From contig JAVTLE010000023.1 of the NCBI GenBank assembly GCA_033439295.1, positions 1 through 64,000 on the forward strand: a DNA stretch of 64,000 nucleotides. Direction: 5' to 3'. A program made the translations under genes and the position numbers. Below, piece after piece: positions 46,601-64,000 of this stretch; positions within the stretch are counted from its first letter, which is position 1, and each line of letters begins with the position of its first letter. This DNA comes from Deuterostichococcus epilithicus (taxonomy: Eukaryota; Chlorophyta; Trebouxiophyceae; Prasiolales; Stichococcaceae). The notes under the pieces were generated by a model. That model made no database searches. It saw only the letters and a list, made by a program, of their open reading frames with translations, and was not told the DNA's origin.

Positions 46601-48434
46601 AAGGACGCACTGCCAATGGTGCTGAGTAGGGTCCTGACATTCGGGCGCCTGCAAAAGCCTCCTCTGCACAGTTTGTGAAGGCCAGACTCTGAACGCTGGG
46701 AGCAGCAGCATAGTGCAGCCTACTGTTGACGGCAGGGAAGCAATGCGCGTTTGCGAACTGCAATTGTTCAAATGCTTGTATGGCCGCCGAGCGAGGCCAG
46801 TGAGACGAAGTGCAGGCTTGCCGCGTAGACGAAGGCCGAGCCGAGGATGGCGCCAACGATCTGGGCGCCCCAGTAGCACAGCGCGCGCAGCAGAGTGACC
46901 TTGTTGGCGACTAGCAGCCCCAGAGTGATGGCGGGGTTCAGGTGCGCGCCCTGCGATTACCCTTGGCGCAGGTTAGTCTGTGTATGCCATCAAAAAGTTG
47001 CATGCCAGCAGCAAACCAGCAGCTCCAGATGTAGCTGTCTTCCTACGCTCGAAACCAAGGTTTGTGAAACAGGGAATGCAAGCGTCGACGGCCATCCACA
47101 CTCGGAAGCATATGCGAATTTGAATCACCGGGTATTCGTCAGTAGCGTTGCTGCTGATGCAACAGCATGCAGTTCCAAGTCAACAGTGCCAGCGTGCCCG
47201 CTTTGAGCATCAAGGTCTCCGCTGCTGGGCATCACCGTATCACCGCTGCTCAACAGGAAAGTGCACGTATATTCATGAAGTGTACTCTTGATCGTGTAAA
47301 CTAGTCACCGTGCCGATGTGAAAGCATGCATGGTGGCTCACATCAGCCAGCAATCAGCAGGAGTCCGCACCGAGAAGGTGGCTGCCGAGTACACCAGGAT
47401 GGCGATGGCAAAACCGAAGGCCATCGCGATGGTGAGCACGCGTGGGGAGCTCAGGCGGCAGCCGGTCGGGTCGCCTGCGGAACACGGTCTGAAGGTCATC
47501 AGAATGCGTAGCTAGACAGGATCAATTTCACTCAACCTGGGGAACATGCATTACCGGGGCATGCAGCCGATTGCTGCTCTGAATGCGGCACTGCTCGAGG
47601 TGCTGCTCGAGTGCAGTGGGCACAACGGAAGATGAGCAGTGGGCTGGTGCTCACTCAGAGGCATGCCGCTGGCGATGGCTCCCTGCTCGTTGTCGGAAGT
47701 GCCGATGTCGGCGTCGTGGCAAGAGGAAGCTATGGTGCCGATCGTAACTGTCAGAAAGGCAGTCATGTGCACGAACTCGGCGAACACCGCCTGCAACACA
47801 CAGATCGAGCTGGGCAGACTCCAATCGCATCAAGCTGCAGCTGATGTTGCCATCATGGTCTGTGCACGCAGGCGAGCGAAGCACACTTGGAGGGTTCTGA
47901 GGCGGCGGCGCCAGCGGCCTACTGCCGTATTTACCTTGACATGCGTGGAGGGCGAGGCAATCGACAGCGCGTGGCCATATGCGCTGTGAATCAGCTGCTC
48001 ATGTTGCTCTAACAAACGGGCAGTACATGCCTTGCCAGGATCTGGTCATGATCCGGAGGACCCGTGATGCCAAAGAATGATGCAATCCTCCGGTTGCCGG
48101 ACAATCTGCTGGATGCCAGCACAACATCTCGGCACAGCATGGAGCAACAGCGCTGTTTCAGTCGGTCGTCCGAGGCCTCAGGGCAGCAGCAGAAATGAAC
48201 CCTGGTGCGGAAAGACCAACCGACTGCGGTAATTGCCGCCTGGGCAATCGTCGCCCCAAAACTTGTCACTTTGAAGCGTCAAGAAAACAGGTTCGCAAGT
48301 ACCTTGCAGAATGCCCCATTGATGGGCTCCCACGGCGGCCAGGCCAGGCCCAGCTCCGGAGCGACGAACATCCGCCTGAATTCTGATCCGCGGCGGCCAA
48401 ACTTGGGCTCTCGAGAAGGGTCCGCCATTGCCAT
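43656..48434 (-). pseudogene. Aquaporin copy B, tandem duplicate with disabling changes
   Basis: It has the same exon structure as copy A: exons at 48303-48434, 47655-47790, 47371-47474, 46818-46950, 46425-46501, 45949-46008, about 45722-45769, 45491-45524, about 45249-45310, and further exons to 44549 and 44200. Both NPA motifs and most helices are still readable (LNPAITLG, SINPARSFGPS). Three lesions separate it from copy A. The codon equal to Trp252 is TGA (45271-45273). The exon 7 acceptor AG is AT (45770-45771). The exon 4 donor is GC (46816-46817) where copy A has GT. The stop truncates the channel just after the second NPA and removes helix 6. The downstream tail frame is still open to 43656, so decay looks recent. 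A functional truncated protein or a sequencing error cannot be excluded. Confidence 0.75.
45791..45850. repeat. 26-bp direct repeat in aquaporin copy B intron
   Basis: CTCCTGTTATGCATACTGTC followed by AGACAG occurs twice, back to back, with a few spacer bases. It lies next to the lost splice acceptor of exon 7 and is absent from copy A, so it arose after the gene duplication. Confidence 0.7.
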
Positions 48435-49198
48435 GACACTTCTTGGCAACAGATAGACCTCACGTATCGACGGTCCGTCCGGTCATCCGCCGTGCAGTGG
48501 TGAGGTTGACCAGATTGAGTCGGGTGGGACCCGTCTTCAGCGGGAAGCTAATAGAAGTTGCGTATCGCAGCAGCTGCCGAAGCCTACTACGTTCTTGCCA
48601 TTTCCCTCTAGAATCAGCACTTATAAGTATCATCTCAGTCTGGTAATGAACGCTCCATCAGTGGAAGGTGGTATGTTGGTGTGCGCGGCCCGCACGATGT
48701 GCCCGCACGCATGCGCGTCATTGCGCTGCCGCCGGCCCGAACGATGTGCCCCGCCGTCGGTGCGCATGCGCGTCATTGCGCTGCTGCCGGCGGTTGGATG
48801 CTGCAAGTCGGATCGAGCCCTCCTGCTGCGAGGTATGCGTGGTTCGTTCGACAACTTCAAGACTAACGACATATAATTGAGTGCGCATTCCCGCCAGTTC
48901 TGCCCACTGCGGCCGTCTGACGTGTCAGACAATCTACACGTGTTATTTTGGAGCAACTCAGCAATGATACACTGATTGCTGAACATTCATTGCTATCATG
49001 TTGTCATCATTGGCTTCAAGTGATGCAGGACAATTGCACCAATGCTCGCACCGTCTCAGTGAGCACGCTTCTGATTGCGGTATCGGAGCTGGCACGAACC
49101 TCGTGCTGGCTTTGAGCAGAGTGTGGCTTGAGCTTTAAGCCTCGGCAATCTTGCGATAGGTACGTCGTCTGTGGATCCACTGCGCGCCGCGAGTCAGG
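48435..49198. promoter_or_regulatory. Divergent region between aquaporin B and P450
   Basis: About 760 bp between divergent start codons should hold both promoters. A 58-bp-scale direct repeat lies at 48694-48795. No gene is seen. Confidence 0.45.
48694..48795. repeat. Direct repeat of about 55-60 bp
   Basis: Two copies each contain ACGATGTGCCC, then GCATGCGCGTCATTGCGCTG and a CCGCCGGC or CTGCCGGC box. They lie in the intergenic region upstream of both the aquaporin copy B and the P450. Confidence 0.7.
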
Positions 49199-52100
49199 AT
49201 GGAAGCAGAAAAGGTGCTGCTTGCCGCGTCCTCGCTGCTCCTTGCTGCCGTCGTTGCCGCGACGACGAGGTTCTACTTCTCTTGGCGGCGCCGCGACCAG
49301 TGGATCCGCTTCAATGTCCCATTGTGAGGCGCCGGCACTCTCGCATTCAAGCCTTCATTCGAGCACTGCCGTATCGACCCACTTCCCAGCTGTTTGACGC
49401 TGGCGGGATCCAGCATGCTGCCGCTGTGACAAAATCGCAACATCCTTGCAGCGCTGCGCGACTGAAAGCAGCCTACTTGGATTTGCAAACTTTTTTTTGT
49501 AAGTCGCCACGAGGCTCTCCCCTGCGCAGCGTGCCGTCGCCGCTGCTGCAGGGTGGCGTCGTTGGCGCAATCGCGGCGCCGCAGCGGCACCGCATAGTGC
49601 AGGCCTGGTCGCGGCAGTACGGCCTGGTCTTCGGCTACCGCTTCCTTTGGAACCACGTGCGCTATGCGACACATCCTGGAGTCGCTCAGTGACATTGTGT
49701 CGAGCCGAAACCTAGCGGCTACAGCTTCTGGTAGAACTGCTGGAGCCGCACTGCACCACGCACTCAGTCACCAATTGTGTTCGGCTGAAGGGCCGCATTT
49801 GTTGGCCATCTGCGGTCGGAATCCCCAGACCCTACACTCTTGAATTCCTGATTGTGTCGTGGGGTAGTGGCAATCGGGCCCCTGGCAGCTGGAGTTGCTC
49901 ATGTGACCCGCTTCGCGCCGGCAATGGCAAACGGGAGCCTCGCTGGGAGCGGGGCAATGTGGTGCAGCTGTCAGAGCTGTGAACAACACACGTAATATAC
50001 TGGCGGCCCGATCATGTTCTGAATTGATGTCCTGAGTCTCATATGTGTGTTCGCAGACGATCGTGGTGTCGGACCCGGCGATGGTGGCACAGTTGCTAGG
50101 CCCGAGCGGCTGGACGCGGCAGGGGCTAGACAAGTCCCGTGTCAACCTTTACAGGTGAACATTGGGGAAGAAATGATGTGACTTTTTAACTGTGTTGTCG
50201 CCTGTTTCTCGGGCCCTTGGCTGGTCACAGTCCCAACAAACATACCTGCACAGTTGCCAGTCACAGAGCCGGCCTTGAAGGAGGCGGGGCCGCATCAGCT
50301 GTGTGTTGGGTGGACAGCGCAGCCTGGGGGACAGGAACAAGGTACCTGTAGTGTGGCAGTGAGCACCGGAAAGCCGCCGCGGTCCCTCAGTGGCGGCATG
50401 CTGACAGCTGGAAAGACATTCGAGTTGCTTCTGCATTCACGCCTGTTCACCGCCTCCACGCTGCATCCTGTGTGCCACAGCCGGCTAAACTACCTATGGG
50501 ACGCGGCGGCGACCCACGGCTCGCTCTTCACACTGCCGACGGGGCGGCACCACAAGGTCATCCGGCGCGCAGTCGCCCCAGCCTTCTCGACGGACAACCT
50601 CAGGTGCTGTGAGAATCTCTTTTCAAGACACTATTCTACTGTCACTCTTCAACTCCCACCATTGATTTCCAAGCTTGTAAACCCGTTGGAAGGTTGTGCA
50701 CCGGTCTCAGACGCGCGCCGTCCACCTCCTCTGCCAGCAAGTGGCGCGCTGTGGAGCGCTGAAAAGGTTTCGCAAGCCCCTGCACCCGTAGATGGAAGGC
50801 AATAATATGGCACTGGTGACCCGGGACCAGTATCGCTATTGCCAATGTGCGATTACACAAAGTCATGCGGTAGTGTCAGAGCCGAGTTCGAGCCTGGTTT
50901 CACGGGCTGTGCTCTGCTGGCGGAGCCTGCTGCTGCTTTGGGCGTTCCCTGGTTCAGTGATGATATGCAGCTGTGCGGCGGAACATCATTGTTGTGCAGC
51001 TACCTGTGCACAGACTTGCCAAGTGCGTATCTGAAGGACCGAGGCCCGAAGGAGAGTCCTCATGCTGGCTGCCATGTGGTGGATGCCAGCTTGTAGCTCG
51101 GGTCGTCATCTGTCATGGTGATCTTGTGCAGGGTGTCTGTCAGTGATGGTCACAACAACCAAGCACGTGTCACAATGCTCGAATGCTTCTTCTGCGCCTA
51201 CAGACACCCTCTGCACAGTCACAACTAGTGCCTACTGGGCTTTTCAGAAGCTCTGAAGAGTGTACACTTTGTCTTGCACTCGGCAATCGGCAATGCTCTT
51301 TGCAGCTTCGTATGCACACCCGCTCCACATGGTCCCTGCCGCACCAAGTGTTTTCCTGTGGTGACAGAGATTGCCAGGCGGCTGACAGCCAGCCGCCTGG
51401 ATTAGCATGTCCAGCCGAGATGGAGTCCCCACTCAGCTGCTGCTGTTGGCTGTGCCATAGGAAGGGGTTCCCCGCCGTCGTGGAGATCGCTGGGCAGCTG
51501 GCGGCGGCGCTGGAGGGCGCCGGACCCAACGCAGCGGTCGAGATCGATGCCGCCATGAAGCGCCAGGTGAGCAGCCTGCTTCGATGTCGTCTCGTTTGAG
51601 TCCACATGACGGTCTGATAGTCCAGGCCTCGTGTTTGCATATGTGCCGGGTCGCCGCCACGCTGGCAGCGTGCCGGCTAGTGTCCCGCTGAGCTGCAAGC
51701 TCTTGCGACATGCAGCAGCGCTGGCGCTCATCGCCAGGATTGCAACAGATCTGCATGCCGCACGCTGTGAGTACATACACCCTGCAAGTAGGCAATAACC
51801 CTGTCAGCTTCGGGTTTCCGAGATACAGTATCCAGAGCAGCGGCTGCGCTGCAGCTGGTCGCTGAGCCCGGCTCGGTCATCAAAGGGCTCAAGGGCACAA
51901 CCCTGTGCAAAGACAGTCTTTGAGGACATCGCTGGGTGGGTGGACTCCGGCGCCAAATCTGGCGTAAGCTGCGGACTGGCTTTGCAGCGCTAGATGACAG
52001 CAGATTCTGACGCGGTGCCTGTTGGCCTGGCTTGCTTGTGGCCAGATGCAAGAAGCTGTGGTTGCTGGGCGACATTGGGCGGTTGGGCTTCAGCACCGAC

Positions 52101-55100
52101 TTTTTCGGAGGCAGGCAGGCCTTTGTCAAACCAAGGCAACGGCAAAAAGATGCTGAAGGCAGATTCCGTGAGTGCTGCGACAGAGCCTGGACGTCATTGG
52201 GCGGGTGGGCTTCGGGACCGATTTTGGAGCGAGCCGCAGCCTCGAGGGCACAGGCGGCATGGCAGCCATCTTTGATCTGGTGCAAGACGGTGCGCCTGCC
52301 TCTGGCCATGTTTCAGTGCGAATAAACAAAAGGCTGCAGGGGGGCCAGGTCTAGATGGCACCAAGCGACCTGGTCCAGGACGGTGTTGCAGGTTCTGGCA
52401 TTCTGTTAGCAGGTTTGGACCAGGTTATGTTTGCATCGATACAAAGCACCTCAACAGGAAGCTGTTTCCACTTCTGAGCATCCCTCGACTGGCTCGCTGG
52501 TGCCTTCCAAACATGCCACTCATGTAGCTATCATGAGCACCATCCGACATGTGGTGTGCCTGCTGCTCGCAGCAATCGCTGAGGGCATGGCACGAGTGGT
52601 GGACCCATTCCGGGAGCGGACGGCATGGTTCCGCAAGGTATGCACCGCTCTCCATGCTCGCATCCTCTGCCACTCGGGTCTGCGTTCGCCTCTCCGCACA
52701 GCCTGCGGGCTTGCACAGGTTGGTGGCGTTGCGCTGCTTTTGCTGTGTGTCGCAATGCAGCACAGCGCAGCGTAGCACAACCAGGAGTCCGGCTGTTGGA
52801 TCCACCCCGACGTACAGAGTGACACCCAGCTGCAACCTGAGCATCACGTACAAGATGCCGATCGCAAAAATGATGGCACCTTGTACGAGGTGTCGCTCTT
52901 GCAGCCGGGCATCCCCTTTTCCCGCACCCATTCTTGCATCAACAGCGAGATGGGCAGCGGGCTATGTCACATTGCACATCACGTCCTGCTCCTTCACAAC
53001 ACGCTCGAGGGTCACGCACGAGTTGGGAGCTGCTGGATCTCGTATGCAGGATGTGAGGAGGGGCATGGCGCGGTGCGACGCATTCCGTGCCTTCATGACG
53101 GAGCTGGTCAGGGAGGTGAGGGCGCGCGGGCCGCCGGCAGAAGACGATGTGTCGATTGCGGCGTACCTGCTGCGAGCCCAGGTAGGTGACAGTGACCTGC
53201 ATGTTTCTGTTTGTCTTCAGTCTTTCTGGAAGGTCACCCTTTATTGCTGCCAGCTGTACACAGCTGGAAAGCCAGCTGTGTACAGCTGCGTTCCAGACGA
53301 GGAGTTTGGCGCCCCGCGCCAGTCCTGCCCGGCTTAAATCTGCGTGCTGGACAGCGTACACCAGTGCAGAACGGACGGTTGTTGGACCCGCGTTCTTGGC
53401 CGTGCCGCGACAGGACCCGGACACGGGGCGGCCGCTGAGCGAGACCTGCCTCGTGGCGGAGTTCAGCATCGTGCTCATCGCGGGCGTGGACACCACCTCG
53501 CACACCCTGGCCTTCTTCCTGTGCGTCCTGTCCATCCTCCTCTTGCTGACCTGCCATGGGGAGCACGACCAACAGGGCGTCTGCTGACAGCGCTCTCTGA
53601 TCGTGGGCGCTAATGGTCTTTCGTTCTTGTTCTTCTTCAAGTTGACGGCGCAAACCCTGGCCTGTGAGCTCTGTGCTTCGTGCAAATGATGAGGAGCGGT
53701 TCAGATAAGCTTCGTGACGATACTCCTGCTGGCCGGCTGCCTCCTGGTCTGCGAGCCTGCCCAGCGCCGGCACTGCGGCAGGCTGCCTGGCCAGACGGCG
53801 TTTCCCCTGCAGTGTGCGCCAAGTCGTTGTCGCTCCCACCAGAGCGGTCGGCGGCGGCTGCCCTATTGAGCGGCAGATCGGGGGACGCACGGCCTCAGTG
53901 CAGAACTCGCACATTCCCTGAATGCTGTTGTGCAGCATCCTCCTGCGCCACCCTCGCAACATGCCATGCCTGATGCGAAGCAATGACGGAATGGTTTTGC
54001 ACTGCGCTTCCTCAGACTCAGACCAACGGGTCCTATCTCCTCGAACCCCGCAGGTACCTGGTCAGTCGGACCCAGCAGTGGAGGCGCGCATCGCCGCGGA
54101 GTCGCACCCTTCGGGGCTTTGGACTGGTGCTGCAGTTGTACATTCGATCGTTCCGACAGCTCGCCTCGGCTCCTGCAGGTACCTGGTCAGTCAGCATCCT
54201 GCAGCGGAGGCGCGCATTGCGGCGGAGCTGGACTCCCTGGGGCTGCTCGCGCGGCCGGGGGCGCCGCCGCCGCGGCCGCTGGAGTGGGGCGACCTGCCGA
54301 AGCTTGCATATCTCGGATGCGCCATCAAGGCGAGTCGCGTCCTCTGGCCTGCAAACATTCTTCTTCCTTCGGCCTCCCTCTCATTCGGACCCCCTCTCAG
54401 ATCGGAGGCACCATCTTTGGCGAGTATACATCAGCTGGCGAGTGCTGCAGCAGGGCACATGTGCAGCTGGCGGCGTCGGCCCAGCTCGACTGGTGGTCGG
54501 ACTGCAGGCAGACAGAACCTCGATCGTGCAGCTTGAAAGACGTTGGATACGCTGCCGGTGCCAGTGCACTGCCTTCAGCCCGGCACCATGCCGCAGGGAC
54601 CTAAGCCTCAATAACTCTGACAGCCAGGCTCTTCCTGCTTCTCTCAGCTCAGCCAGCAAGTCCCCGCAGTAGACCTTACTATCACTACCTGGCGCGAGCC
54701 GCTGCAGACCGTCTCCTGCTGCCAGCACCACCAACATCTGCTGGGCTTGTGCGCATGGGAAGCAATGCGGCCGGCGCCCATCGCGGGCGAGAGCACCTTG
54801 CGAATGAGTGGACGAGCCCTGCAGCTGGGGCAACGCTGTGAGCTAGCACACGGTTGCTGGCAGGCGCGGCAACGGCTGAGAACTCTCGCCGCCCCAATGC
54901 TCACGCCACCTCCTGTCACTGCACACCACAGGAGGCGATGCGGCTGGTACCGGTGGCCAGCGAGGGGACATTCAGGATGAGCGAGCGCGACGTGCAGCTG
55001 GGGGACTTCACCGTTCCCGCCGGCGTCTTCATCTGGGCCTTCTTCCTGGGCACCTTCACGCACCCCGAGTTATGGGACGACCCTGACGCCTTCCGGCCGG

Positions 55101-57009
55101 TGCGTTAGCATCATCTGGGCCTTCTTCCTGCGCCCCTTCATCCACTCAGCGTTGTGGGACCATCCCGACGAGTTCTGGCCAGTGCGGCACTCGCGTTGCA
55201 GCGCCAGCTGCAAAGCTGAGACGCTGTTCCATCAAACGATGTGGGACCTTCATGCATCCCGGGCTGTGGGATGAGCCCTGCGCCTTCCGCCTGGTGTGTG
55301 GCCCTTTTGACAAGGAGCGAACACAAGGATGACGACAGAAACTTGGCACCTTCCCATGCCGATTGCGCTGTGGGGTCCGACAGGTGCGTGCCCTTTCACA
55401 CGTGGAATGAAGAAGCCCTATGAATTGACAACAACGAGCAGAGAATGGCGTCGAGTGCAGACTCGAACTCGTCAGAGGCCACACTGTGCTTTTTTACAGG
55501 CATGAGTTGCGCAGCGACTTTGTAGAGGGTGCACAGTTAGCAGGCAGCTGCAAACATGCATCGGGATGCGTGCAGAAGCCGCTGTCACTACACCCCAGGC
55601 AAGCATGCGAGGCTGGGGTGCTGTGCCGCGTGTTGACGCACGCTTCCGGATGCTGTCCGCCTCAGCTGAAAATCGCAACCTGGAAAAGGATTGCATCTGG
55701 TTGCTCAAACCCAGTGTGGTAGACACCCGCTGCGACCGTCACAGCTGGTTGTTATTACATGGTCGTGCACTGGTGCAGGACGCATCTCTGCAAGTGCACG
55801 ATAGAGACTGGAGACTGACTGGAGACACGCTCCCAGTAGCTATCATAAACCCTGACCCTGACTCCCTCCCCGCAGGAGCGGTGGCTGGACCCGGAGTGCG
55901 AGTATGTGCAGCCGGGCGGTGACGCCGCGGCGTCATCCGAGGGTGGCGCAGCCGGCGGCGGCAAGGGCGGGTTCCCGACAGGTGGACCTTTGACTGCGAT
56001 TTGCTGTAGTTGCATGCAGGAGTGTCCGAGCCAGCTGCCGCACCTTGCATTTTCGGGCTTGAAAATCCCCTTTTGAGGACGCCGCCGCAAAAGCGGCTTG
56101 CCGCAGCTGCCATGCCGCTCAGCGCCAGGGTTGCGTTCGCGGGTGCTCTGTCAACTGCTAGCCGCTCTCCATGCCAGGCCCGGCTTGGGCCGTCCGACAG
56201 CACGTGCCGACACACTGATGTCAATGTGAGCCTGTTGCAGAAATCGCTGCTGCACTTGGTTTCAAAATGCAACACAGAAAAGTTACATTGTTGCAGACGA
56301 GGCGGGCGCGCGGCTGCGCCGGTTCTACCCCTTCAGCCAGGGCCAGCGCGGCTGCGTCGGACGCGCACTGGTGGGTGGTTAGGTTCATGAACCGACCAAC
56401 GGATCGCAAGTCTTGCACATTTTGGATTTTCGAAAGAGGTGCAGGATGGCGCGGCCTCATATATGGCATTGTGCACAGCATCGGTGGGTCAGCCTTATCA
56501 AAGGTGCAGAGGCTGCACCCTTCTGACAGGAATGGTCCTACAGCATTTCAATCCTAATCGGGAGCAGCTGAAATGACTGTCATCATGGCCGCTGCTCGGG
56601 TGACGCCTCGTTCCCCAGTGCAGGCGGTCATGAACTACACCGTCACAGCGGCGACGCTGCTTGGCCGCTTCACCTTCCGTCTGGCCGATGAGGCGCGTGC
56701 AGTACTCAAGCCCTAAACTTTCAAAGTCGTAATCTGATAGTGCCAGGGCATCCGCTGTCATCTGCTTGTGTACTTTTTCATGGCGCACCCTGCATGTTCT
56801 CAACTGACAAGTCTGCCGGTTGGCGTTCGTTTGCTGGATGTCCCGCCCCACTAAGCAGGCGCCCAGCCCCACCGTGAACCCTAGAACACCGTGTGCGCCT
56901 GCAGATGGGTGGCAACAGCGGCGTGCGGGCGGCGGAGGCGGGCAACCTCACCATCCAGACCAAGGACGGGCTGAGGATGCACTGCGTGTCACGCGCTGCG
57001 CTCGACTGA
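49199..57009 (+). CDS. Cytochrome P450 monooxygenase, microsomal type
   Basis: This is a heme-thiolate oxygenase, probably ER-anchored. Fifteen exons close in phase to 568 aa: 49199-49323, 49530-49656, 50057-50154, 50481-50603, 51461-51566, 52184-52289, 52528-52637, 53050-53181, 53414-53520, 54179-54329, 54932-55099, 55876-55981, 56297-56370, 56624-56692, 56905-57009. Residues 6-26 form an N-terminal membrane anchor followed by WRRRDQW. Family landmarks are all present: AFSTDNLR (C-helix side), I-helix AGVDTTSHT (332-340), K-helix ExxR as EAMR (396-399), FRPERW (449-454), and the heme loop FSQGQRGCVG with ligand Cys506. An Ala/Gly-rich insert precedes the heme loop. Introns 10 and 14 need GC donors. 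The CYP family and substrate are not determined. Broken copies of three exons lie in its introns. Confidence 0.92.
51916..52130 (+). repeat. Decayed copies of P450 exon 6
   Basis: The segment at about 52057-52125 (TTGCTGGGCGACATTGGGCG, then GGGCTTCAGCACCGACTTTT) mirrors exon 6 (52184-52289), which reads DVIGRVGFGTDFG. A weaker copy lies at about 51916-51965. Neither fits the phase or splice pattern of the gene. Confidence 0.7.
53251..53288. repeat. Small perfect hairpin, 17-bp arms
   Basis: Bases 53251-53267 (CAGCTGTACACAGCTGG) are the exact reverse complement of 53272-53288, with a 4-base loop. It lies in P450 intron 8. Confidence 0.8.
54054..54135 (+). repeat. Truncated upstream copy of P450 exon 10
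   Basis: After a CGCAG acceptor, this segment matches the first 80 bases of exon 10 (54179-54329): both start GTACCTGGTCAGTC and contain GGAGGCGCGCAT. It then breaks off. The copy is frameshifted relative to the exon. Confidence 0.8.
54759..55295 (+). repeat. Partial copies around P450 exon 11
   Basis: Exon 11 (54932-55099) is flanked by fragments of itself. About 54759-54836 matches its 5' half (GAAGCAATGCGG, then GGCGAGAGCACCTT and CTGCAGCTGGGG). About 55111-55183 and 55237-55295 match its 3' half (ATCTGGGCCTTCTTCCTG; CATCCCGGGCTGTGGGATGA). None is needed in the model. Confidence 0.8.
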
Positions 57010-57737
57010 TGAATTGCTGCCTGTGTAAGGCCAGGCGGAACGGCCTTTCATGCAATTTTGTATGTTATCTGAGGTCTAGGGCACGTATAGATGCTGCCAC
57101 ATTGCAAGTGCGGCTGGCTCGGATGTGTAATTTGATATTTTGCAGTGCAAGGGCATTTGTCGGTCGTTTTCTCTTACTGGTCTTACAAGATGCAGCATCG
57201 AATGCCATCTCTACTGCGCGGCGCCACAAGGGGAAACTATCCTGAGTGCATGCAGTCAGATGCATGAACGCTCACGATATGATGCACCAACATAAGGTGG
57301 GTACGGGAGTTCGAACACGCAAAACCCCCTTGTTGAACCTGCGCGGAGCATACGCAAGCCTGCCGCTGCCGTGCGACATCCTTGCCTGGCGTGAAACAAG
57401 CCCCAAAACAAATTGCACGCTCGCGTGTATCACGCACCTCTGCTGTGTGCGACTGGCTCAAGAGCCAGCTGGTCTCACTGCTGGTTTTGTGCCGTGCTGT
57501 GCCGGAGTGGGCGACAGCAAAGCAATTGCCATCTGCTGCCTTGTGTCTGCTGCTGCTGCACGCCTGCCAGACGCTGCCACCGCAAATGGTCCAGTCTCAG
57601 CGCCCACACCCTGTGGAAGCTTGAGACCTGATTCATCGCGCCGCGGGCTGTCTAGCCGGCGGTGTCTGCCCTGCTTGCTGCCAAAATAGACTGCTCCCGA
57701 CATGCGACTGTCAGAACCGTCGCTCCTGCTCCAACCC
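57010..57737. other. Convergent intergenic region (P450 / DCAF8-like)
   Basis: About 730 bp with no supported gene. A plus-strand TGTAA lies 15 bases after the P450 stop (57024-57028), and another lies at about 57125. Confidence 0.45.
57024..57028 (+). terminator. Candidate TGTAA poly(A) signal of the P450
   Basis: TGTAA occurs 15 bases downstream of the P450 stop codon. It fits the chlorophyte poly(A) signal, though the spacing is short and the second TGTAA near 57125 is an alternative. Confidence 0.4.

Positions 57738-64000
<6,263 letters not shown>

Overview
This window is nuclear DNA from a GC-rich, intron-rich green alga. It begins at a chromosome end: bases 1-145 are degenerate CCCTAAA telomere repeats, the plant-type unit also found in trebouxiophytes such as Chlorella. 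Chlamydomonas uses a different unit (TTTTAGGG). The genes have many short exons. Introns mostly run from GTGAGT/GTGCGT to (C)TGCAG, and TGTAA poly(A)-like signals lie after some stops. Class Trebouxiophyceae is my best inference; the species is not determined.

Layout. 1-1966: telomere and gene-poor subtelomere with a 176-bp repeat. 1967-11668 (-): a USP16/45-type ubiquitin hydrolase with a very large insertion in its catalytic domain. 12664-18218 (+): a complete TPX2 spindle-assembly gene (14 exons, 856 aa), divergent from the USP. 18534-20440 and 23035-26994 (+): two related genes with a C2-like N-terminal domain and Gly/Gln-rich or dehydrin-like repeats; between them lie two foldback elements. 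27611 to about 29640 (-): a U-box E3 ligase. 30742-36447 (+): a reticulon-like ER membrane-shaping protein (9 exons, 700 aa). 37663-41969 (-): a complete PIP-like aquaporin (13 exons, 366 aa). 43656-48434 (-): its tandem copy, which carries a premature stop and a lost splice acceptor and looks like a pseudogene. 49199-57009 (+): a complete cytochrome P450 (15 exons, 568 aa). 57738 to beyond 64000 (-): the C-terminal part of a DCAF8/WDR42-type WD40 protein, a CUL4-DDB1 substrate receptor.

The genes do not form one pathway. Three (USP, U-box, DCAF8) belong to the ubiquitin system, but they are spread over 60 kb and I do not read this as a functional cluster. The strongest shared signal concerns gene structure. 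Single exons of the reticulon, P450 and DCAF8 genes have been duplicated in tandem and left as decayed copies inside neighbouring introns. In the second C2 gene, duplicated exons remain in frame. Phase-consistent gene models also require seven introns that begin with GC instead of GT.

Gene models were built by hand from splice signals, reading phase and protein-family motifs. For TPX2, both C2 genes, the reticulon, aquaporin A and the P450, all phases close from ATG to stop. The USP, U-box and DCAF8 models are only partly resolved.
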